Shown: positions 36,347 to 43,839 of the stretch, piece after piece
Position numbering within the stretch: the first letter of the stretch is position 1
Layout of the letters: every line of letters begins with the position of its first letter
Origin: Galbitalea sp036266835
GTDB taxonomy: Bacteria; Actinomycetota; Actinomycetes; Actinomycetales; Microbacteriaceae
Assembly: GCA_036266835.1 (NCBI GenBank)
Contig: DATAXD010000057.1
Coordinates: 1-64,000, forward strand
Length of the DNA: 64,000 bases
Direction of reading: 5' to 3'
Program-made: the position numbers and the translations under genes
The notes under the pieces: model-generated
Database searches by the model: none
What the model was told of the DNA's origin: nothing
The model's input: the letters and a program-made list of their open reading frames with translations, nothing else

Positions 36347-36976
36347 GTGACCGTCGAACTTCCGTCTCCCGTTGTCCTGGTGATCATGGGCGTTTCCGGA
36401 GCGGGCAAGACGACGATCGGCAAGCTTCTGGCCGAGCGACTCGAGTGGACGTTCGAGGAGGGCGACCAGCTGCATCCGATGGCTAACGTCGAAAAGATGT
36501 CCGCGGGCATCCCACTCACGGATGAGGACCGCTGGCCGTGGCTCGCGCGCGTCGCGGACTGGATCGACGGCCAACTCGACACCGGATCAAACGGAGTGAT
36601 CACCTGCTCGGCGCTGAAGCACTCGTACCGGGCCACCCTCAACCGCCGCGGATCGGGCGTCGAATTCGTTTACCTCGCCGTGGGCCGCGGGGAACTCGAC
36701 GAGCGCGTGAGCGCTCGTTCCGATCACTTCATGCCCGCCTCGCTGCTCGACAGCCAGCTCGAAACACTCGAGCCCCCGACGGAATCCGAACCCGCTATTC
36801 GCGTGGACGCGGATCCGGATGCGACCCTCGTCGTCGACCGGCTGCTGCGCGATCTCGGGCTGGCCTCCCGTGTGGTTCCCACCAAGACGAGGGCCAAACC
36901 CGCAGCGGCGCCGAGGACCCGCAAACCGGCCTCGGCGTCCACGACGAGGAAGCGCACGCCTCGACCGAAGGGCTAG
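36347..36976 (+). CDS. gntK: Gluconokinase with a basic C-terminal tail
   Basis: A 209-residue kinase. The P-loop MGVSGAGKTTIGKLLAERL, EEGDQLHP, MSAGIPLTDEDRWPWL and CSALKHSYR are all diagnostic of GntK, which phosphorylates gluconate to 6-phosphogluconate. The enzyme core ends near residue 170. The last 40 residues are a low-complexity Lys/Arg/Pro/Ala/Thr tail (PAAAPRTRKPAS and so on), which is not part of the usual enzyme. The GTG start follows GCGAAGGCGCCCGACC. Its stop overlaps the convergent MFS stop by 4 bp. Confidence 0.88.
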   Translation: MTVELPSPVVLVIMGVSGAGKTTIGKLLAERLEWTFEEGDQLHPMANVEKMSAGIPLTDEDRWPWLARVADWIDGQLDTGSNGVITCSALKHSYRATLNRRGSGVEFVYLAVGRGELDERVSARSDHFMPASLLDSQLETLEPPTESEPAIRVDADPDATLVVDRLLRDLGLASRVVPTKTRAKPAAAPRTRKPASASTTRKRTPRPKG

Positions 36977-38214
36977 CGCCGGGCGAGCCGCAGCTGCGCG
37001 GCGATCCCGATCGCCGAGGCGATGAGTGTCGCGGCGCCGAAGCCGACGATGGCAACCAGGAGGCCGAGTGGCGCGACCAGCTGGCCAAGGATGATTGCGG
37101 GCAGGCCGAACGACAGGTAGGCGACCAGGAAGACCGCGGCGAATAGTTCGGCGCGCTGGTGGGCCGCCGCGAAAGGGCCGAGGATACGCAGCGGGCCCGA
37201 GAACGACGCACCGAACCCCACGCCGCCGATCGCACCGCCGATCCAGATCAGCGGAAGGATGCCGAACGCGATGGCCGCGACAATTATTGCCGTCCCGACG
37301 ACAACTCCTGCTCCCCCGACCAGTGTGACCCGGCGCGGGCTGAAACGCCCGAGCACAAAGCCCGTCGCTGCGGCCAGGCCGGGCTCGATGAATATCGTCA
37401 CTCCATCCACCAGGCCGCTGTGGATGTCGAAAACGCCGGCAAGGACGGTGGGCGCGAGACCGATGAACAGCGCCGCAAGCATCCATGAACCGAGCAGGAC
37501 CGGGATGATCCCGACGAATTCGCGGCGAGCGCTGGCCGGAATCGCGACTCGGGGGACCAGGGATCGAAGGGCGCCCCGCTGCGGGGTCACGGTCTCCTTC
37601 GACAGCACTGCCACGACGGCGCCAAGCGCCATGACAACCGCGAGACTGGCGAACACGACCGCGCTCGCGGAGGCGCTGAGTTGTACGGCGATTCCCGACA
37701 GCAGTGCGCCAAGACCGAGTCCGCCCGCCGGTGCGGCCCCACCGATGATGGCGCCAATTCCCTTCGCGCGGGGCGGCGCCAGCTCCAGAAGCGAGGCCGA
37801 AAAGGCACTGGTCGCGGCACCCGTCGCAACTCCCTGGACGACGCGCGCCGCAATCACCCAGCCGATGTTGGGCGCGAACAGGAACATCACCATCGCGGCG
37901 AACTCGACGACTAGCGACCCGATGAGCACGGGGCGCCGCCCGATGAAGTCCGACAACGACCCCGCCACGAGGATCGCCACGACCAGGGCGAACGCGTTCG
38001 CCGCCAAGGCGATCGTCAGTAGCCCGGCCGGAAATCCCCACTGGTGCTGGTAGAGGACGAACAGTGGACTCGGTGCGCCGGCCGCCAGATAGAGGCCGGC
38101 ATAGGCAACCGCAGTGCCCACGAATGCCGTCATTGCGGGGAGCGCGAACCGGGACGGACGCGCGGGCTGCGCTACCCCGCAGGCGGATGCGGCGCGGTCG
38201 AGAGTGGCGGACAT
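36973..38214 (-). CDS. MFS transporter (12 spans), TetR-controlled
   Basis: A 413-residue, about 12-span major-facilitator protein. Motif A appears as GSLSDFIGRRPVLIGS after the second span. A span-1 motif GLYLAAGAPSPLFVLYQ is characteristic of a group of putative drug or sugar-phosphate exporters. It is divergent from a TetR gene with 88 bp between the starts, containing two matched operator-like sites, so it is almost certainly repressed by TetR and induced by a ligand. The substrate is unknown. Confidence 0.87.
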   Translation of the reverse strand: MSATLDRAASACGVAQPARPSRFALPAMTAFVGTAVAYAGLYLAAGAPSPLFVLYQHQWGFPAGLLTIALAANAFALVVAILVAGSLSDFIGRRPVLIGSLVVEFAAMVMFLFAPNIGWVIAARVVQGVATGAATSAFSASLLELAPPRAKGIGAIIGGAAPAGGLGLGALLSGIAVQLSASASAVVFASLAVVMALGAVVAVLSKETVTPQRGALRSLVPRVAIPASARREFVGIIPVLLGSWMLAALFIGLAPTVLAGVFDIHSGLVDGVTIFIEPGLAAATGFVLGRFSPRRVTLVGGAGVVVGTAIIVAAIAFGILPLIWIGGAIGGVGFGASFSGPLRILGPFAAAHQRAELFAAVFLVAYLSFGLPAIILGQLVAPLGLLVAIVGFGAATLIASAIGIAAQLRLARR

Positions 38215-38227
38215 TTCGTCTCCTAAA

Positions 38228-38246
38228 GCAACTGTGTTTGCGTTAG
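38228..38246. promoter_or_regulatory. Candidate TetR operator, site 1
   Basis: GCAA-N6-TTGC followed by GTTAG, close to the MFS start. Site 2 at 38275-38293 has the same GCAA-N6-TTGCGTTAG pattern with a different 6-bp centre. Two matched half-palindromes in an 88-bp divergent promoter fit a TetR repressor controlling both genes. Confidence 0.65.
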
Positions 38247-38274
38247 AGAAACCTATACCTCATCGCACGTAAAT

Positions 38275-38293
38275 GCAAATCTTTTTGCGTTAG
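38275..38293. promoter_or_regulatory. Candidate TetR operator, site 2
   Basis: GCAA-N6-TTGC followed by GTTAG, overlapping a TAGTAT hexamer (38291-38296) that lies 6 bp before the TetR ATG. Binding here would block transcription of tetR itself. See site 1 at 38228-38246. Confidence 0.65.
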
Positions 38294-38302
38294 TATGGAC
38301 GT

Positions 38303-38854
38303 ATGAGCACGAACACGGTCCAGAGGCGCCCGGGCGGCCGCAGCGCTGCGGTTCTCAATTCGATCAAGGTCGCGGTCGAGGAACTCGTCAGGGAGAAGGG
38401 ACGCGAGCGCGTGACCATCCCCATGGTCGCGGAGCGCGCGGGGGTGAACCCGACGAGCGTCTATCGCCGGTGGGGCGACCTGCAGACGATGATCAACGAC
38501 ATCGCAACCTATCGGCTTGATCCGGCACGGCCCATTCCTGAGACCGGCTCGCTGAAGGCGGACCTCACGGCCTGGGCGAATGAGATCGTCGACCACTACC
38601 GCAATCCGACCAATGCGGCACTGCTTCGTGGCGGGGCAGCATCCGCCGGACTCACGGAATCCGACTGCACCCGCAACCGACGGGCCGAGGCCGGCATGAT
38701 GGTCGAGCGGTACGGCGCGACGAGTCCGGTGACACCCGACGAGGTACTCGACCAGCTTGTCGCGCCCATCATCTATCGGGTGATTTTCCTGCCATGGACG
38801 CTCGACGATTCGACGGCGAGCAACCTGGTCGACCGGCTGTTCTCCGGGCGCTGA
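38303..38854 (+). CDS. TetR-family transcriptional regulator
   Basis: A 183-residue TetR repressor. The N-terminal HTH is VTIPMVAERAGVNPTSVYRRWGD; the rest is the helical ligand and dimer domain (TetR_C type with LDDSTASNLVDRLF near the end). The message looks leaderless, with TAGTAT 6 bp upstream of ATG. It controls the divergent MFS gene and itself through the two GCAA-N6-TTGCGTTAG sites between them. Confidence 0.88.
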   Translation: MSTNTVQRRPGGRSAAVLNSIKVAVEELVREKGRERVTIPMVAERAGVNPTSVYRRWGDLQTMINDIATYRLDPARPIPETGSLKADLTAWANEIVDHYRNPTNAALLRGGAASAGLTESDCTRNRRAEAGMMVERYGATSPVTPDEVLDQLVAPIIYRVIFLPWTLDDSTASNLVDRLFSGR

Positions 38855-38916
38855 GCACCACCCTCGGGGCCAGCGTGCCGCCATGAATCCCCACCGACTG
38901 CAGGCATAATTGGCCA

Positions 38917-39618
38917 ATGGCGCGATCTGTCCTCATCCTTCAGCACGTGCCGTGGGAGCGACCGGGCATCCTGGGCGAGGTGCTGAGCGGTCACGGGCTG
39001 ACCTTCGAAACCCGCTCGTTTCTGTACGGTCCGGCAGCACCGCCGCTCTCCGAGATCTCCGGCCTCGCTGTCCTCGGCGGTCCCATGGATGCGCTGGACT
39101 ATGTCAGGAACCCTGGGCTGAAGGTCGAAACCGACCTCGTGCGAGCAGTCGCGGATGCCGGCATCCCGCTGCTGGGGATCTGTCTCGGCCACCAGATCGT
39201 CGCATCCGCACTCGGCGCGAAGCTGCACGTCGGAGTGACGAATGAGGTCGGAATCGGAACCGTCGACGTGGTCGCCGATGACCCGGTGTTGGGAGCCTCG
39301 GGGTCGGTCTCACCCGTGCTGCACTGGCACCACGATGTCGTCGAGGTACCGGATGGCGCGACCGTGCTGGCAAGCACCAGCGAGACGCCCAACCAGGCGT
39401 TCCGGCTCGGCTCATCGATCCTCGCGATGCAGTTCCACCTGGAGGTCGACAAACACATGCTCGAGCGCTGGCTCGGCGTCGACGAGATGGCGGACGATCT
39501 CAGCGAGGACACGCTGCACTCGATCGGGTCGGATTTCGCTGCCGTGGCACCCCGAATGCGCGAGACCGCGGACCGTGCCTTCGACGAGTTCGCGCTGTCC
39601 GTGCTGATGCGCGACTAA
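38917..39618 (+). CDS. Class I glutamine amidotransferase-like protein
   Basis: A 233-residue protein with a GATase1 fold: nucleophile Cys in LLGICLGHQIVA (about residue 90), and His and Glu in MQFHLEVD (about 172). It is a stand-alone domain, like GMP synthase-type or YfeJ-type amidotransferases of uncertain acceptor. The last 55 residues are helical and acidic. A luciferase-like oxidoreductase follows 31 bp later, possibly co-transcribed. The substrate is not identifiable from sequence. Confidence 0.85.
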   Translation: MARSVLILQHVPWERPGILGEVLSGHGLTFETRSFLYGPAAPPLSEISGLAVLGGPMDALDYVRNPGLKVETDLVRAVADAGIPLLGICLGHQIVASALGAKLHVGVTNEVGIGTVDVVADDPVLGASGSVSPVLHWHHDVVEVPDGATVLASTSETPNQAFRLGSSILAMQFHLEVDKHMLERWLGVDEMADDLSEDTLHSIGSDFAAVAPRMRETADRAFDEFALSVLMRD

Positions 39619-39649
39619 CCCGCAGCACACCTTCAGAACAAGGATTTTC

Positions 39650-40708
39650 ATGACCCGTCTTGGACTCACCATCGACTACTCCGACGACTTCACCGTCGCT
39701 GCTGCCGAAGTTCCGGAGTTCGAACGGGTCGGTGCCGAAATTGTCACGGTGCCGGAGGCATATTCGTTCGATGCGGTCTCACGCTTGGGGTACCTGGCTG
39801 CCATCACCTCCACGGTCACGCTCGCGTCGGCAATCCTGCCGATCTTTTCCCGCACGCCCACCCTCATCGCGATGACGGCGGCCGGACTCGACTCCGTATC
39901 CAACGGCCGATTCGAGCTGGGCATCGGTACCTCGGGCGCACAGGTCGTCGAGGGTTTCCACGGCGTTCCTTTCACCGCACCGCTTGCGCACACTCGCGAA
40001 ACCGTCGAAATCTGCCGGTCGGTCTGGAGGCGCGAACGCCTCGAGCACGCAGGCAGGGCATACACGATCCCGCTTCCCGAAGGCGAGGGCACCGGGCTGG
40101 GAAAGCCGCTGAAAATCATCAATACCCCGGTTCGTGAATCGATCCCGATCGCGATCGCTGCGCTCGCCCCGAAGGGCGTTGAGCAGGCAGCGGAAATCGG
40201 CGACGGCTGGATGCCGCTGTTCTTCCACCCGGAGCGCGCCGATCGAGCGTGGGGCGTCCCACTTGCTGCGGGTCTGGCAAAGCGAGATGCAGCGCTCGGA
40301 CCGCTCGACGTGATCATCCAGACGCCGCTCTTCATCGGCGACCACGTGGATCCATTCGTCGACGGTTTTCGCCAGAGACTCGCCCTGTACGTTGGCGGAA
40401 TGGGTGCACGCGGCGCCAACTTCTACAACGACCTCGCGGTTCGGTACGGGTACGGCGATGAGGCGGCGAAGGTACAGGACCTGTACTTGGCGGGCGACAA
40501 GGCCGGCGCAGCAGCCGCACTCCCCGACGACCTGATCGATTCGACCGCGCTCATCGGACCAGAGGCGCACATCCGCGAACGCCTCGCTGCGTTCAAGGCT
40601 GCCGGCGCTACGACCATCCTCGCCACGCCGATCTCGCCGACCCGCGCGGGTCGTATCGAAGCGATCGAGGCGGTGCGCGGGTTGCTGGACGAAGTCGATA
40701 GAATTTGA
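39650..40708 (+). CDS. LLM-class (probably F420-dependent) oxidoreductase
   Basis: A 352-residue TIM-barrel protein of the bacterial luciferase family. Typical segments are VPEAYSFDAVSRLGYLAAITS, IFSRTPTLIAMTAAGLDSVSNGR and ELGIGTSGAQVVEGFHG. In actinobacteria such proteins mostly use coenzyme F420 to reduce or oxidise varied organic compounds; FMN is the alternative. No F420 synthesis genes lie in this window. ATG 39650 follows CAAGGATTTTC. Its stop overlaps a possible TTG of the next gene. Confidence 0.85.
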   Translation: MTRLGLTIDYSDDFTVAAAEVPEFERVGAEIVTVPEAYSFDAVSRLGYLAAITSTVTLASAILPIFSRTPTLIAMTAAGLDSVSNGRFELGIGTSGAQVVEGFHGVPFTAPLAHTRETVEICRSVWRRERLEHAGRAYTIPLPEGEGTGLGKPLKIINTPVRESIPIAIAALAPKGVEQAAEIGDGWMPLFFHPERADRAWGVPLAAGLAKRDAALGPLDVIIQTPLFIGDHVDPFVDGFRQRLALYVGGMGARGANFYNDLAVRYGYGDEAAKVQDLYLAGDKAGAAAALPDDLIDSTALIGPEAHIRERLAAFKAAGATTILATPISPTRAGRIEAIEAVRGLLDEVDRI

Positions 40709-40737
40709 CCGAACAAGAAGCGAGCAAGGAGACCTCG

Positions 40738-41106
40738 ATGGCAGTAGAACGCGTGAGCCCGACGGTTCCAAAGCCGCTCGCCGTGTTCATCTTCCTGGTC
40801 TTCTGGGCCATCGCGATTGTTGCATGGTGCATCGCGAACATCTCGCGCGACTTCGGTGTTCACGCGTTCATCGTCGACATCGGCCTGATCTTTGCGTTCG
40901 CCGGATTCGCTGCTCTCTTCGTCGAGACCCGGCGCGGGTTCACGGCGATACTCATCTTCAGCCTGTTGGGCGTCGCCCTGTTCGGCGTCGGCGACCTCCT
41001 TCACATCCAGCTCATCACCTACTGCGTGCGGATCCTCGGCATCGCTGTCGCCTTTGTGATCGTCCCCACCAACGTTCTCGTCAGCAAGCTGCGCGTTCTC
41101 ACCTGA
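40738..41106 (+). CDS. Small four-span membrane protein
   Basis: A 122-residue protein with four hydrophobic helices (about 14-34, 42-60, 66-84 and 92-112) and short loops. I do not recognise the family. The ATG at 40738 follows CAAGGAGACCTCG, a good Shine-Dalgarno; a TTG at 40705 would add 11 residues and overlap the preceding gene. It ends by overlapping the convergent surface protein gene by 8 bp. Confidence 0.7.
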   Translation: MAVERVSPTVPKPLAVFIFLVFWAIAIVAWCIANISRDFGVHAFIVDIGLIFAFAGFAALFVETRRGFTAILIFSLLGVALFGVGDLLHIQLITYCVRILGIAVAFVIVPTNVLVSKLRVLT

Positions 41107-43021
41107 CGCTTTGGGCCTTGGGGCGCTTTCGTTCGGCGAACCAGTGGTAGCGCACACCGAGCCAGACGAGTGCGGCGACGATCGAATACGCCACAAACAG
41201 CGAAACCCAGGCGACCAGCGGCTCACTCACGCCACTCCAGCTGAATGGCATCGGTAAGAGAACGATCAGGAAAATGACGAGACCGACCGCGTAACTGATG
41301 GCCCAGGCCACCCGCTTCCACCGAAAGAGCGATTCCCCGCTCAGAGCCTTGAATGGAAGCAGGCTGATCGGCAGCGAGGCGAGTCCGGCCACTGCGAGCT
41401 GGCTGAGAAACTCGCGCAACAGTACCAACCCGAACGCGCTGCTGCTGGCAGGGATCGAGCTGTATCCAATCCACGCGGCCAGGCCGATCACCGCGGCGTA
41501 GCCCGCACCCACCAGCACTACGGGCACCCTGCGATGCACCGCCAGCTTCACACCGAAGTCAAGTCCGAGAACCGCACCGAACACGAGACCGGGCTCGAGA
41601 TGGATGAGGCGGGCGACGATCACGCTGACGACAAGGATGACGAGATTTGATGGCCGGGCCGGAAATCCCGGACGTTGCGTGTGCGAACTGCGCGAGGTCG
41701 CCCACCAGGTCACGTACGCGCCGAGAACGTTCAGTACCGCGAACGTCACGAACAGGCTCACGAGCACGCGAAGTGACTCAAGGCTGAAGCCGAACGAGGG
41801 GTCCGCGAAGCCCGAAATGATCGCCGCCACGAAGAACCACACGATAGTGCCCACGAATTTTGGGACACGTGCCGTCGTCCGCTTCCACCGTGCCCGGATC
41901 CGTTGTGCCAGCCGCGCCATCCGATCGGTGTATCGCTTGATCCGCTTGGCGCGCGCGTCGTAGCTCGCCTCGAGCGCCGAGTTCATGAGCGTCGTAGGAA
42001 ACCCGAGCAGCAGAGTCAGCACGAGAGCCGCTCCTGCCGTCAGCGCAACGTGAGCGGGAGTGAGCGTCGTCCACTTGAACGCAGCCAGGCTGCTGAAGAC
42101 GGATGGCGCGGCCAATGCCCCGGAACCGGCGGCCGGCCCGACAGTGATCTTGTGCACGGCGGACGGCGACGACCACCGATCCGGCGATCCATTGTTGATC
42201 GCCTGGGCTGCTGCGACAAAGAACGTGCCGCTCTTGTTCCTCGAGACGGTCTGCGCGTCGACGATGAATTGCCAGGTTCCATTGGGCTGCACCATGCTCG
42301 TCGCGCAGAACACATCCCCTGTGGGGCACGCCGTCCCCAAGGTCTGCTTTTGCGCCGCAAACCGCGAGAAGTCGCCCGTCAGCTCCGACCGGGTTGGGTC
42401 AACGAACCCGATCAGGAGCGCCCCCGGAACTCCGGTGCCGTGCAGCAGAAGCGTCCCGTCCGTCTGCTTGGGCACGGTGCCGTTCGAGCCGAGATGTGTG
42501 AATTTCGGCGGGCCCGGATTGTGCAGCCAGCTCGTGTACACCTTGACTGCAGGACCGTACCCGGAACTTGGATACGGGTAAGCGGACTTGCCACGTTCGA
42601 ATTCGAAAGCCGCAAAATAGGTGACACCGGCCTTCGAATCCTTGGATATGGTCGCGGCATCGACATCAAAGGTCCAGGCGCCACTCGAATTCACGGTGGC
42701 AGGTCCCGGGCCACTCCCATAGCCACCCTGAGGGGCGCCCGCGAGATATTGGTTGTAGGCAGATTGATCCCGCTTCACGGCGGACCGGTATGTTGCCGTG
42801 GTCGGAAACGCGTCAACGACAACGGCCTCGCCGGGCACGCCGGTTCCAGTTGCGACGATGCCGCCGCTGGAGACATCGATCGCATTAGCCGTCGGACTCA
42901 CTACGACGGGCGGCGGTGGCCGATCGGATGTCGCGAACGCGGCCTGCGCCCCGAAGGCCCCGGTGAACGCCAGCGGAATCGCCAGGAGCAGCGCGATGCG
43001 TCGGGCAAGGCGGGCAGTCAC
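41099..43021 (-). CDS. Exported membrane protein with two Ig-like repeats and a multi-span C-domain
   Basis: A 640-residue protein. A signal peptide (ARRIALLLAIPLAFTGAFG) is followed by two similar extracellular domains of about 130 residues; each has a GTGVPGE or GTGVPGA strand and a (G)(A/T)W-x-F-x-VDA-x-T-(I/V)-S motif, so they are a tandem duplication. A membrane domain of eight or more spans follows (about 320-630). An LPISLLPFKALSG motif there recalls the 'FGLLP' membrane proteins of streptomycetes. The function is unknown; surface adhesion or envelope processing is an inference. The GTG at 43021 follows GCGAGGAGCCGGAT. Confidence 0.78.
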   Translation of the reverse strand: MTARLARRIALLLAIPLAFTGAFGAQAAFATSDRPPPPVVVSPTANAIDVSSGGIVATGTGVPGEAVVVDAFPTTATYRSAVKRDQSAYNQYLAGAPQGGYGSGPGPATVNSSGAWTFDVDAATISKDSKAGVTYFAAFEFERGKSAYPYPSSGYGPAVKVYTSWLHNPGPPKFTHLGSNGTVPKQTDGTLLLHGTGVPGALLIGFVDPTRSELTGDFSRFAAQKQTLGTACPTGDVFCATSMVQPNGTWQFIVDAQTVSRNKSGTFFVAAAQAINNGSPDRWSSPSAVHKITVGPAAGSGALAAPSVFSSLAAFKWTTLTPAHVALTAGAALVLTLLLGFPTTLMNSALEASYDARAKRIKRYTDRMARLAQRIRARWKRTTARVPKFVGTIVWFFVAAIISGFADPSFGFSLESLRVLVSLFVTFAVLNVLGAYVTWWATSRSSHTQRPGFPARPSNLVILVVSVIVARLIHLEPGLVFGAVLGLDFGVKLAVHRRVPVVLVGAGYAAVIGLAAWIGYSSIPASSSAFGLVLLREFLSQLAVAGLASLPISLLPFKALSGESLFRWKRVAWAISYAVGLVIFLIVLLPMPFSWSGVSEPLVAWVSLFVAYSIVAALVWLGVRYHWFAERKRPKAQSVR

Positions 43022-43329
43022 ATCCGGCTCCTCGCGCAGGGTCGAACATTCTCGGGTTGGCGAGAAATCTACTCCGCGCGCGCGTAGCGCACGAGCGTTT
43101 CATTCGGGAAGCGTGAATGCCCAACCCTGAGCGAGGCGTTCGGTGACTGCGGAGCTCGTCGTGTGGTTGCGCAGCAGATGGCCCTCGCACACCATCCACC
43201 GAAGTACGCGGGTGCCATCCTGCCGAAAGATGTTGGCCCGATCGAGGCCGCTGACAGCGAGCGACAGCGATGTGACAGCGGATTCGAGCGAAGATGGAAC
43301 CACCAATTCTTTGTCTCGAGGAGGGGCCG
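43022..43329. other. Divergent intergenic region
   Basis: Between the surface protein (minus) and the PH-domain operon (plus). It contains an AT-poor promoter region and a 68-codon minus-strand frame (43100-43306) that could be a small gene or remnant. A repeated GACAGCG word occurs three times around 43253-43283. Nothing else is supported. Confidence 0.5.
43100..43306 (-). CDS. Possible small protein or gene remnant
   Basis: A 68-codon frame with third-position G/C preference and protein-like composition in its second half (NIFRQDGTRVLRW, then CEGHLLRN). The only starts are TTG at 43306 and GTG at 43303, neither with a Shine-Dalgarno, and the frame remains open upstream without a start. It may be a truncated remnant. 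I do not recognise a family, and chance is not excluded. Confidence 0.3.
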   Translation of the reverse strand: MVVPSSLESAVTSLSLAVSGLDRANIFRQDGTRVLRWMVCEGHLLRNHTTSSAVTERLAQGWAFTLPE

Positions 43330-43839
43330 ATGTCGAGCACCGCGCACATTGCCACGATCGTTCACGACCCTGCGGGTCGGCCCAGCCCGCGCGCCGTGCG
43401 ATTCTGGACGCTGGACGCGATCATCGGATGGGCGTTCTTCGCGGCGCTCCAGGTGCTTCTGATGCTCGTCAGCAACACGTGGACCAGCTCGCTGCACCTG
43501 TGGGGACTCGGCATCACCGTCGTCGCCGCCATCCTGCACGCGTCGATCATGCCGCGCTGGCGCTACAGCGTTCATCGCTGGGACGTCACCGACGACGCGA
43601 TTTTCGTGCGCTCCGGCTGGCTCACCCAGGAGACCCGCGTGGCGCCCATTTCGCGGCTGCAGACCGTCGACTCCCGGCGCGGTTTCCTGTCCAGGATCAT
43701 GGGGCTGACAACGGTCAAGATCACGACTGCGTCATCCGCTGGTGCACTGACGATTCATGCGCTCGACGATGCCGTCGCGCAGGAGGTCGTCGCGAAGCTG
43801 GCCGTGATCGCGCAGGAGAACGCGGGAGACGCGACATGA
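43330..43839 (+). CDS. PH domain-containing membrane protein (YdbS-like)
   Basis: A 169-residue protein with two hydrophobic helices (about 27-66) and then a bacterial PH domain (bPH2, about 75-165: RWRYSVHRWDVTDDAIFVRSGWL, and VAPISRLQTVDSRRGFLSRIMGL). This is the plan of B. subtilis YdbS. Its stop overlaps the YdbT-like gene (ATGA). The ATG follows GAGGAGGGGCCG. YdbST proteins affect resistance to membrane-active antibiotics in Bacillus; the mechanism is unclear. Confidence 0.87.
   Translation: MSSTAHIATIVHDPAGRPSPRAVRFWTLDAIIGWAFFAALQVLLMLVSNTWTSSLHLWGLGITVVAAILHASIMPRWRYSVHRWDVTDDAIFVRSGWLTQETRVAPISRLQTVDSRRGFLSRIMGLTTVKITTASSAGALTIHALDDAVAQEVVAKLAVIAQENAGDAT

Noticed and set aside
43143..43835. 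5' part of the long frame that continues into the YdbT-like gene
   Set aside because: It overlaps the YdbS-like gene out of frame; the ATGA overlap at 43836 is the real start.
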